From Tannerellaceae bacterium (GTDB lineage Bacteria > Bacteroidota > Bacteroidia > Bacteroidales > Tannerellaceae), in assembly GCA_021201865.1 (NCBI GenBank), contig JAJQEE010000118.1, positions 1 to 64,000 of the forward strand: a stretch of 64,000 nt of DNA, given 5' to 3'. The notes under the pieces were generated by a model, which was not told the DNA's origin, did no database searches, and worked only from the letters and a program-made list of their open reading frames with translations. This document shows positions 57,219 through 64,000 of the stretch, in pieces (the first letter of the stretch is position 1; the number at the start of each line of letters is the position of its first letter). The translations under genes were made by a program, and so were the position numbers.

Positions 57219-58250
57219 TTATCCCTGTTGGTTGTTGTAAGGGTTCTGATAAGGATTCCCCTGCAGCGGTGGCTGCTGTTGGTACACCGGCTGTGGCTGT
57301 GGCTGAGCCTGTGGTTGTTGTGGCTGAGCCTGCTGGTATGGATTCGGGGCAGGTGCTGCTCCGGCATACATATTCACAGTCATAGCCTGTAATAAGCGGC
57401 TGTACACCTGATTCAACTGGGTTAACTGCTGGGCCATTTTTTCTGTTTCACTACGGAATACAGAACTATCTATTACCGACCCGTTATACAGATCCCGGAT
57501 CCGGTTCAGGCCGGCATTAATGTTCTCGATCGAATCGATCTGTGAACTAACTCCTTTTAGTTGTAATTCATAGATCGTATTCAAGCCGGTAATATTGCGG
57601 TTCAGCATTTCCATCTGCTGTACATAGCCCTGCGAATGTTGATTGATGCCGTCTGAAACATCTGTCAGTGAGGTGGTAATCTGGCTGAATTTTTCCATGT
57701 TCTGAGCCATTCCGGAAAGTTGTTCCAGGTATTTCTGCGTAGCTTCTGTCAGATCTGCCATTTTAGAGATCTGTTCAGCAGCACCATTCAGTTTCTTAAT
57801 GCTTTCACTCAGGTCTTTGGTCTCCCCGGCAGATACTTCTCCGGTAGCAATGCCCAGACCGCCGGCAGGAGTACCCTGACCGGCTATTCCGCCCACCATG
57901 ACAGGAGCGCCCTGTGTGTCATCCTCTTCCCCTTTGACTAAAGAAGAAATAGATTTCTTGCTGAATTCCGGACGGTCTAAGGGATTTTTGGATTTCAATA
58001 CGGGAAATACATCTTCCCAGTTATATTCATGGCTGGGACGTTCGAAGGCAGAAACTGCGAATACTAACGATTCAACGATCATAGCCACAAAAAGAATCTG
58101 ATTGGCGTAAGGAAGGTGGAGTAATTTGAAAAGAGCTCCCAGGATTACAATGGATGCACCCCAACTGTAACAGAAATTCAGTACCCTTTTTCCTCTTTCA
58201 CTGGAAAGGAACATCTCCACTCTGTTTTTATATCTTCTATACTTTCCCAT
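57219..58250 (-). CDS. gldL: Type IX secretion motor protein GldL/PorL
   Basis: 343 residues. Two membrane helices at the N-terminus (WGASIVILGALFKLLHLPYA; QILFVAMIVESLVFAVSAF); Glu60 in the second is at the position of the conserved proton-handling glutamate. A cytoplasmic part with coiled-coil stretches follows, and the last 45 residues are a Gln/Pro/Asn-rich low-complexity tail (PQQPQAQPQPQP), which is not part of the core fold. It partners GldM. The start is 37 bases after gldK. Confidence 0.94.
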   Translation of the reverse strand: MGKYRRYKNRVEMFLSSERGKRVLNFCYSWGASIVILGALFKLLHLPYANQILFVAMIVESLVFAVSAFERPSHEYNWEDVFPVLKSKNPLDRPEFSKKSISSLVKGEEDDTQGAPVMVGGIAGQGTPAGGLGIATGEVSAGETKDLSESIKKLNGAAEQISKMADLTEATQKYLEQLSGMAQNMEKFSQITTSLTDVSDGINQHSQGYVQQMEMLNRNITGLNTIYELQLKGVSSQIDSIENINAGLNRIRDLYNGSVIDSSVFRSETEKMAQQLTQLNQVYSRLLQAMTVNMYAGAAPAPNPYQQAQPQQPQAQPQPQPVYQQQPPLQGNPYQNPYNNQQG

Positions 58251-58287
58251 ATTTTATTCAAGTATTAATCTTTTCCTTCTTAGCTTT

Positions 58288-59721
58288 TTATTTTACTTTT
58301 TTGGCTTTTCCCCGTGCAAACCCGATTTGGGTACGGGCACAACGGAAACCGATATATGAACGGGTCTCGTTCTGGTATTCAAAGGCTCTCATATCTGAGC
58401 GTATGAACTGAGCCACATCTTTCCAGGAGCCGCCGCGAACGACTTTCTTTTTCATCTCATATGGATCATCGATCGCTGCATTATAACGCAGATCCGGGTT
58501 CATATCGCTCATCTGGCTCGGACCTGATTCCATATAGGTAGTGGAAGTCCACTCGGCCACATTACCAGCCATATCATATAAACCAAATTCATTCGGAGCA
58601 AATGATCCAACCCGTGAAGTGATCAGGTGGCCATCTTCCGTATAATTCCCATTCCCCGGTTTGAAGTTCCCTAAAAAGCAACCCTTACTGCTTTGTAAGC
58701 CATCTGTAGCCCAGGGATATTTATACTCATTCTTTCCGGTTCTGGCCGCATATTCCCATTCACCTTCCGTAGGCAAACGGAACGGTTCAATAGCATAACC
58801 TGCGGGCAGGCTCATGGAAGACTTGAACAATTCAGTTCTCCAGATACAGTAGGCGTTCGCCATTTCCCACGAAACACCAACTACAGGATAGTCATCATAA
58901 CCCGGATGGGTGAAGTACATACGCATGTAAGGCTCATTGTAGGCATTGTTGAAATCATTGACCCATACGGTTTCATCGGGGTATATATTCACAATGCGGG
59001 TATGAAGGAAATCCCATTCACTACTCAACGGACGGGTAATGGTCTCATTGATGATGAAACCGTCGTCATTGATATAGGCCGTATCTTTAGAGATCATCAC
59101 TATTTCATTCGGGTTCACGGTAATGTCCGTATTCCGGACACGGTCTGAAGGGTCCAGCCGGTGTTTACGAAGTGCAGCAGAGGTATGGTCATACCATTCA
59201 TATTTATAGTTCATCTGCTTTTCGTCCAGTCGTTTTTCACCCGTGATCGGATGCGTGTAGTAAACACTTTCAATGGCTAACATTTCATCCTCATTGGCCC
59301 GCTTCCAGGGGATAGGTCTGCTCCAGTCCAGATAAGGAGTCACCGGTTCTCCATAACGGTCTTCCGTGATCTTGAACAGTTCATTCCCTCCGTAAGCCGG
59401 ATCCGCCAACCGTTCCCGGATGATAGAATCCCGTACCCAGTGCAGGAATTGACGATATTTCGCATTGGTCACTTCTGTCTCATCCATCCAGAAAGCATCA
59501 AAAGAGACTCCTTTAGTCTCTGGCATGATCCCCCAGATTGAATCCTTATCATTCGGACCCATTTCAAAAGCACCTCGTTTAATAAGAACCATACCATATG
59601 GGGCCGGTTCGTTTACAGCAGTACTCCGGACTCCTGTAACTTCTCCACCGCTACCTAACAATGATTTCCCACAAGAGGATAATAAGGTCACTGCTACAAG
59701 TACTAATAATACTTTTTTCAT
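58288..59721 (-). CDS. gldK: Type IX secretion lipoprotein GldK/PorK
   Basis: 477 residues. Lipoprotein signal MKKVLLVLVAVTLLSSC, then a formylglycine-generating-enzyme-like domain (GMVLIKRGAFEMGPNDKD; FDAFWMDETEVTNAKYRQFL; FRLPTEGEWEYAARTG; GLYDMAGNVAEWTS; RGGSWKD; IGFRCAR). In this family the fold is structural: GldK joins GldN in the ring at the inner face of the outer membrane. It ends in a basic tail and lies 7 bases after porP. Confidence 0.95.
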   Translation of the reverse strand: MKKVLLVLVAVTLLSSCGKSLLGSGGEVTGVRSTAVNEPAPYGMVLIKRGAFEMGPNDKDSIWGIMPETKGVSFDAFWMDETEVTNAKYRQFLHWVRDSIIRERLADPAYGGNELFKITEDRYGEPVTPYLDWSRPIPWKRANEDEMLAIESVYYTHPITGEKRLDEKQMNYKYEWYDHTSAALRKHRLDPSDRVRNTDITVNPNEIVMISKDTAYINDDGFIINETITRPLSSEWDFLHTRIVNIYPDETVWVNDFNNAYNEPYMRMYFTHPGYDDYPVVGVSWEMANAYCIWRTELFKSSMSLPAGYAIEPFRLPTEGEWEYAARTGKNEYKYPWATDGLQSSKGCFLGNFKPGNGNYTEDGHLITSRVGSFAPNEFGLYDMAGNVAEWTSTTYMESGPSQMSDMNPDLRYNAAIDDPYEMKKKVVRGGSWKDVAQFIRSDMRAFEYQNETRSYIGFRCARTQIGFARGKAKKVK

Positions 59722-59728
59722 ATACTAA

Positions 59729-60685
59729 TTATAATATACGTACACTTTTATGTCTATATTGTCCAGTCTTTGTCTTTTTCAGGTTCATCGAAAAACGAAG
59801 GAATAACTCGTGGCTTCCTGCAGTGCCTTTACGGATGGCTGTCGTGGGAAAGTCGTAAGCATATCCTGCCTGAAAATTTTTGATGTTGGCTCCTAATAAT
59901 AGGATGACTGATTCGTTCACCCTCCAGGAGAATCCACCATTAAACATTTTATTATATACCAGCCGTGCGGTGATGTCTGCCGACATGAATTGCATATCAG
60001 TCATCAAAAACACGGAAGGCTGTAATTCAAATAACGGGTTACTCAATTGAATATTGTATCCACCGGTGAAATTATATGTCCGCGGGATATAGGTGGAAAT
60101 GTTTTCATCTAATTCTATTTCCGATTCGGTGAAATGCATCACGCCCAGTCCGACGTAGAATTTTGTGTGTGTATAGAAGAGTCCGAAATTCACATCCAGG
60201 CCCATCCCGTTGTTGCTGGTCTGTGGAATCGCTTCGTCATCAAGCGTATGGTCCGGGCTTTCGGAAATGTCGGGTATATAAATGCCCTCCGCGTCAAAGG
60301 ACATATTGGCAAGTCCAAGCTGGAACCCTCCACTTAGCACCCCTCCGAACAGTTTATGTTTGTAGGCATATTGTAAACCGACCACCGTGTTCCGGAAAAG
60401 CCCGGCCTGATCAGAATAGAAAGCCGCACCGATCCCATGATTGGTCTTCGCAAAGGAGAAAGGCATGTCTGCCGTCACAAAGAATGATTTGGGTGCCCCA
60501 CTGAATCCGGCCCACTGTTGCTTATGGATAGCCATCGCATTTAGTTTTTCGGAAGTTCCGGCGTAAGCAGGATTATAATAACCGAGTGTCATGAAGTATT
60601 GACTATATCTCGCGTCAATCTGCGCCCGGACAATAGCCGGACAACCCAGTAATAGTATTATAAAGAACAAAAAGGCTCTTTTCAT
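59729..60685 (-). CDS. porP: Type IX secretion outer-membrane protein PorP/SprF family
   Basis: 318 residues with signal peptide MKRAFLFFIILLLGCPAIVRAQ and the family opening DARYSQYFMTLGYYNPAYAG, then a beta-barrel ending in an aromatic-rich repeat. ATG 60685 opens the signal peptide; the upstream in-frame extension to 60775 does not look coding. It heads the por operon, giving the same porP-K-L-M-N order as in Porphyromonas gingivalis. Confidence 0.92.
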   Translation of the reverse strand: MKRAFLFFIILLLGCPAIVRAQIDARYSQYFMTLGYYNPAYAGTSEKLNAMAIHKQQWAGFSGAPKSFFVTADMPFSFAKTNHGIGAAFYSDQAGLFRNTVVGLQYAYKHKLFGGVLSGGFQLGLANMSFDAEGIYIPDISESPDHTLDDEAIPQTSNNGMGLDVNFGLFYTHTKFYVGLGVMHFTESEIELDENISTYIPRTYNFTGGYNIQLSNPLFELQPSVFLMTDMQFMSADITARLVYNKMFNGGFSWRVNESVILLLGANIKNFQAGYAYDFPTTAIRKGTAGSHELFLRFSMNLKKTKTGQYRHKSVRIL

Positions 60686-60773
60686 TGCGCAGACACTCAA
60701 TCCGTATATATTTGAAATTCTACTAATACGAAACGGAGTGAAAAGGAATAAATTGTGTTCAGGGTTTAAAAAC

Positions 60774-60813
60774 AAACGAGGCAGGAAGCCTGAAAGACTA
60801 TTCTACCTCGTTT
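60774..60813 (-). terminator. Terminator of the DUF2795 gene
   Basis: AAACGAGG (60774-60781) pairs with CCTCGTTT (60806-60813). Read leftward after the minus-strand gene it ends in GTTTTT. The stem lies 28 bases past the stop at 60842. Confidence 0.65.
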
Positions 60814-60841
60814 TATTTCTTAAGAACTAAGTTCTCGCTTA

Positions 60842-61063
60842 TTAATACTCTTCTTCATTAAAAAAGAAGTCTTCCTTACTTGGATAATCAGGCCAGATAT
60901 CTTCCATACATTCATAGATCTCACCTTCATCCTCCATTTCCTGCAAATTCTCAATCACTTCCAAGGGCGCTCCGGAACGTTGTGCATAGTCAATCAACTC
61001 ATCTTTTGTTGCAGGCCATGGAGCGTCCTCTAATTTTGAAGCTAATTCTAATGTCCAATACAT
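60842..61063 (-). CDS. DUF2795 domain-containing small protein
   Basis: 73 residues from ATG 61063: MYWTLELASKLEDAPWPATK, AQRSGAPLEVIENLQEMED and an acidic aromatic C-terminus ending FFFNEEEY. This is the compact DUF2795 layout common in Bacteroidota and of unknown function. It has its own promoter inside the preceding gene and a short 5' leader with a hairpin, and a terminator behind it. Confidence 0.8.
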   Translation of the reverse strand: MYWTLELASKLEDAPWPATKDELIDYAQRSGAPLEVIENLQEMEDEGEIYECMEDIWPDYPSKEDFFFNEEEY

Positions 61064-61080
61064 AGCTGTCAAGTGTTTGC

Positions 61081-61147
61081 AACCACACAGTGTGGTTAGG
61101 TTTCTCAATTTTCCCGCAAAAATAAAACTTTATTTCTTAGATGCAAG
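61081..61147 (-). promoter_or_regulatory. Promoter and leader hairpin of the DUF2795 gene
   Basis: On the minus strand CTTG (61147-61144), 19 bases, TATTTTTG (61124-61117) fits the consensus, with a start near 61110. AACCACAC (61081-61088), one base, GTGTGGTT (61090-61097) is a perfect eight-base hairpin in the leader, ending 17 bases before the ATG, where it could affect ribosome access. The -33 box lies within the end of the adenosyltransferase gene. Confidence 0.55.
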
Positions 61148-61700
61148 TATAATCCCAAATAATTTCGTGTCCATTGCTTTTTATGCACTCTTTTCTGGCC
61201 AGAACGAACAGATAATCCGATAACCGGTTCACAAACATAAGAACTGCATCCTCTACCGGGCTTTCTTCATGCAACTGATAGATCCGGCGTTCGGCCCGGC
61301 GGCAAATGGTGCGGCATACATGTGCCAACGAGGCGGAACGGCTTCCCCCGGGCAGAATAAAATGTTTCATTTTAGGAAGTTCACTGTCAATCCGGTCAAT
61401 CTCTTTTTCGATCCGTTGAATACTTTCTTCCGACTCTTTACTTTCGATTTTCAGTTCCGTACATGCCTGATCGGTAGCTAAGTAAGAGCCGATCGTGAAA
61501 AGTTTGTGTTGCACAAACAACAGGAAGTCCAGATCCTGCTGGTCCGTGAGTTCGACCATTAACAAACCGATAAAAGAGTTTAGTTCGTCGATGGTGCCAT
61601 AACTTTCTATACGGTCATTTGTTTTGGAAACTCTTTGTCCTCCCACGAGAGAGGTCAAACCTTTATCTCCTGTCCGGGTATATACTGCACTTTTTTTCAT
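61137..61700 (-). CDS. pduO: Corrinoid adenosyltransferase, PduO type
   Basis: 187 residues. The ATP-binding start [20 protein letters not shown] and the cobalamin-side motifs [13 protein letters not shown] and [11 protein letters not shown] are clear. It transfers the adenosyl group of ATP to cob(I)alamin to make adenosylcobalamin, using the corrinoid produced or imported by the 15-28 kb locus. It lies far from that locus and has no riboswitch. Confidence 0.92.
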   Translation of the reverse strand: MKKSAVYTRTGDKGLTSLVGGQRVSKTNDRIESYGTIDELNSFIGLLMVELTDQQDLDFLLFVQHKLFTIGSYLATDQACTELKIESKESEESIQRIEKEIDRIDSELPKMKHFILPGGSRSASLAHVCRTICRRAERRIYQLHEESPVEDAVLMFVNRLSDYLFVLARKECIKSNGHEIIWDYTCI

Positions 61701-61731
61701 ATGAATAATGTATTAACAAACGATTCAGGTC

Positions 61732-62523
61732 TTAAAAATAGACTTTATAATTCCGTTTATGAAGTTTTGGGTTGAAAAAAACCAATCCCATCGAATAAAG
61801 ATCGATCGTAACGGTCACCTCAGGCCGTGCGAGTACCTGCTGCCAGAGCTCCCGCATCTCCTTATTGCTTTTGATTCCTTTGATCACAAAAACCGTCCGT
61901 GCATGAATATGTTCCAGGCAGGTTTTGAATATCCATTCATTTTCAAAGGTTTCCGTGGCTGTATTGAAATAGACAAAATCTAATTGTTTCAGGGAGGAGA
62001 GAACCGGGGGCAGGATCTCTTCATAAGCTCCCACCTGGAGTGTCACCGGATTCCGGAAAGCCTGCTGATACACCCATTGGGAAATAGTAGCAAATTCTTT
62101 TACATGTTCCAGAGCGATACAATTCACTCCGGTCCGGTAGGAAGAAAGATAGAGGGCGGATAATCCCATCGAAGGCCCTATCTGTAAAATATGCTCCGGT
62201 TTGAAATAGTTCGTCAGCCGGAAAAGCAGGGCACCATGCTTCGGATTAATCGCTTCCTGTGCCACGATCCGGGCAATGGAGCGTGTCCGCAGCTTTCCCT
62301 TGTGATGCCTGTCCGGATAGGTGATCCTTTCTTCTTTAAAAGAGAGACGTTTCCTGAGCAACTCAATCTCATGGAAAGTGTAGTAAGGACTTTTCTCCTC
62401 AATCACTTTAGTGATCAGGTTAAAAACGAAGGGCGAATGCACCCCGTGTCCTTTCCGATGGCGTATTCTTCTGTAAATCAGTATGCTTTTTCGTAATGTG
62501 TTAGCCTTTGGTATGATTCGCAT
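61732..62523 (-). CDS. Class I SAM-dependent methyltransferase-like protein
   Basis: 263 residues from ATG 62523. It has a basic N-terminal helical part (KSILIYRRIRHRKGHGVHSP) and a Rossmann core with HILQIGPSMGLSALYL (the SAM motif I position), INCIALEH-like acidic motif (NCIALEHVKE) and QLDFVYFN. The last acidic residue of the usual catalytic motif is replaced, so activity is uncertain; O-methyltransferase relatives act on small molecules. A TAACTTTG -7 box precedes it. Confidence 0.75.
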   Translation of the reverse strand: MRIIPKANTLRKSILIYRRIRHRKGHGVHSPFVFNLITKVIEEKSPYYTFHEIELLRKRLSFKEERITYPDRHHKGKLRTRSIARIVAQEAINPKHGALLFRLTNYFKPEHILQIGPSMGLSALYLSSYRTGVNCIALEHVKEFATISQWVYQQAFRNPVTLQVGAYEEILPPVLSSLKQLDFVYFNTATETFENEWIFKTCLEHIHARTVFVIKGIKSNKEMRELWQQVLARPEVTVTIDLYSMGLVFFNPKLHKRNYKVYF

Positions 62524-62543
62524 ATTCCCATTTAATTTCCCCG

Positions 62544-62551
62544 CAAAGTTA
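62544..62551 (-). promoter_or_regulatory. -7 box of the methyltransferase-like gene
   Basis: Minus-strand TAACTTTG matches TAnnTTTG and lies 20 bases before the ATG at 62523. No clear -33 TTTG was found at the right spacing. Confidence 0.4.
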
Positions 62552-62662
62552 ACTCTTTTTCCCAACCGGTACTATAGCACCTCAAACTTATGCGAATCCT
62601 TTCCATTTATCCGGAGAGCATTTCTGATTAACTTGTTCTATCTTTTCTGCTTCTTTCATAGT

Positions 62663-63232
62663 TTAATAATCACATGGAACATACTCATCTTTAAGCATCG
62701 AATAGTATAAACGATCCACATATTTTCCTTCCATAAAAAAGAAATCCCGTAAAGTTCCTTCATATGTAAAATTACACTTACGAATGACCCCCCCTTGTGA
62801 TGCTATATTCCCATCTTTGTGGCAAACCTGCACCTTATGGAAATTGACTTCGTTGAAACAAAAATCTAAAATTGCTTTTACTGCTTCAGAACAATAGCCT
62901 TGTCTGTGGAATTGCTTCCCTAAAGCATATTCTATTTCACAAAAATGATTCTTATCATTTACTAGAAAAATGGCAATTTGTCCCATACAAATACCTGATT
63001 TTTTCTCAATAATAGCCCAACGATAGTAATCAGGGCGCTCATAAGAAGAAATATACTGTTCCAATAAACTCGTAACCTCTTGCTGTGTGGCGTAGACAGG
63101 TTCGGATATCATAGATTGAATATCCGGATCATTGATCCAGTTAGCAAGCATATCGTTATCGTCTGTAAATTGGAATTGCCTTATGATTAGTCGCTCTGTT
63201 TCTATAGTTTTACTTCCTTGATGTTTCAACAT
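62663..63232 (-). CDS. GNAT N-acetyltransferase (RimJ/RimL type)
   Basis: 189 residues: TERLIIRQFQFTDDNDML, the acetyl-CoA site region CEIEYALGKQFHRQGYCSEA (Q/R-x-x-G-x-A form) and ILDFCFNEVNFHKVQV. Members acetylate the alpha-amino group of ribosomal proteins or small molecules; the substrate is not evident. It is slightly AT-richer than its neighbours and sits beside the repeat-rich end of the window. Confidence 0.85.
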   Translation of the reverse strand: MLKHQGSKTIETERLIIRQFQFTDDNDMLANWINDPDIQSMISEPVYATQQEVTSLLEQYISSYERPDYYRWAIIEKKSGICMGQIAIFLVNDKNHFCEIEYALGKQFHRQGYCSEAVKAILDFCFNEVNFHKVQVCHKDGNIASQGGVIRKCNFTYEGTLRDFFFMEGKYVDRLYYSMLKDEYVPCDY

Positions 63233-63568
63233 ATTTATACTTTTTAGTTGACTGTAGGTGTGTGTAAATTCATTCTTATTGATTATCCCGTATTAAACGA
63301 CCTATTCCCCAATCTCCTTTTTGATGAAATTTTCTAATTGTTTTTTATTGTTTCTACTTCATAGAATAGGCATTCAAGAGACAATGTGTTTGATAAACAT
63401 TATCAATTAGTGGGTCGAAATTTGGATGTTTTACTATCATTGAAATTTGAATTATGGAGTAAAGGTAATGAATTCCTGTGGATTACGATTGTTTATTCAG
63501 GCTGTTCTCAATGCTTTTAATCTGTTTTCCGCTTAGATATTATCTACTTGACTCTCTATGATTTTTTT

Positions 63569-63974
63569 AGGTATTCACCTATTCACCTTTTTAATAAATA
63601 ACTGATTAACAGGTTATAAAGGTGAATACCTGAGTTTTCAGGTATTCACCACGCAGGCTTTTTGTCTGAAATACAGTAGATTAGATATGCACCTCTAAGA
63701 TGTAAGGATACGTCTCTGCCGGGAAGTTATTGCTACCCTCTACACCCTGGCATCGTTTTATGCCTACCTTCTTATCCTTTAGGTATGCACCTTCCGGTCC
63801 TACCCTCTACACCCTACGGATAGTTGCCCTGCGGGTAAGTGAAAATACATATAGGGATATCTGCCAGCCAATTACTAATAGGTGAATACCTAATGTGCTG
63901 AAGGATAATTGTTTGAATAGCCTATTAGACGAAAATGAATACTTAGTGAATACCTGAACAGTCAGGTATTCACT
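63569..63974. repeat. Repeat-rich gene-free stretch with AGGTATTCACC motifs
   Basis: No gene is seen from 63233 to 64000. GGTGAATACCTGA (63621-63633), four bases, TCAGGTATTCACC (63638-63650) is a perfect hairpin. AGTGAATACCTGA (63945-63957), four bases, TCAGGTATTCACT (63962-63974) is the same hairpin with a compensating base pair at the end. Single motifs occur at 63569 and 63881 and with G for T (ATGCACCT) near 63685 and 63781. TACCCTCTACACCCT occurs twice (63734-63748, 63801-63815). Possible roles are phage/plasmid-like control sites or a regulatory array upstream of a gene beyond the window. Confidence 0.7.
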
Positions 63975-64000
63975 TTTATGGCTTGTGAATCAGTTGTTTA

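Noticed and set aside
61732..62523. A confident O-methyltransferase call
   Set aside because: The SAM-fold is visible but the usual catalytic acidic motif is not, so only a methyltransferase-like assignment is made.
63569..63974. A CRISPR array
   Set aside because: The repeats are mixed in orientation, vary in spacing from a few to over 200 bases, and there are no cas genes in the window.

Overview
The window looks like chromosome of an anaerobic gut or oral Bacteroidales (Bacteroidota). The evidence is a type IX secretion operon (porP-gldK-gldL-gldM-gldN), a MurF-alanine racemase fusion, a GSCFA protein, LytTR signalling, and several promoters of the Bacteroidota form (TTTG-like -33 box, about 20 bp, then TAnnTTTG). 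An Odoribacter-, Butyricimonas- or Parabacteroides-like genus is plausible, but this is inference. No phage, insertion sequence or CRISPR array was seen.

Layout. 0-15 kb is mostly core metabolism: a flavin split-barrel protein, a collagen-like lipoprotein, serine acetyltransferase, the rRNA methyltransferase RlmL, a DPP IV peptidase, then a tight run purD - membrane protein - VTT protein - GSCFA - murF/alr, followed by fabI, a Sua5/YrdC protein and an outer-membrane phospholipase A. 15-28.4 kb is an anaerobic cobalamin locus with two cobalamin riboswitches. One drives cbiK, cbiH-cbiC, cbiE-cbiT and cbiG-cbiF rightward. The other drives cbiL, a BtuFCD-type ABC importer and cbiJ-cbiD leftward. 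The two operons meet tail to tail near 22.3 kb, and cbiA diverges from the first. A PduO-type corrinoid adenosyltransferase lies apart at 61.1 kb.

28.5-36.3 kb is a CusCBA-like heavy-metal RND efflux operon facing its own two-component system. 36.5-41.6 kb holds a secreted esterase, a small unknown gene, and a membrane polyferredoxin paired with a Tat-type lipoprotein aldo/keto reductase that carries ferredoxin clusters. tRNA-Lys, an AI-2E permease and PBP4 follow. 44.6-53.2 kb has a LytTR regulator, glmS, a LytS-type kinase and a TolC-MacA-MacB efflux set. 53.4-60.7 kb is the type IX secretion operon, with two half-size chromate transporters placed directly behind gldN. The right end has a few small genes and a repeat-rich, gene-free tail.

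A pervasive feature is that ten genes are broken by single-base length differences, nearly all in short homopolymers (thirteen sites). In each case undoing the indels gives a whole number of codons and a protein of normal family length. The simplest reading is base-calling or assembly error, so these genes are listed here at their restored extents. True pseudogenization cannot be excluded from the sequence alone.
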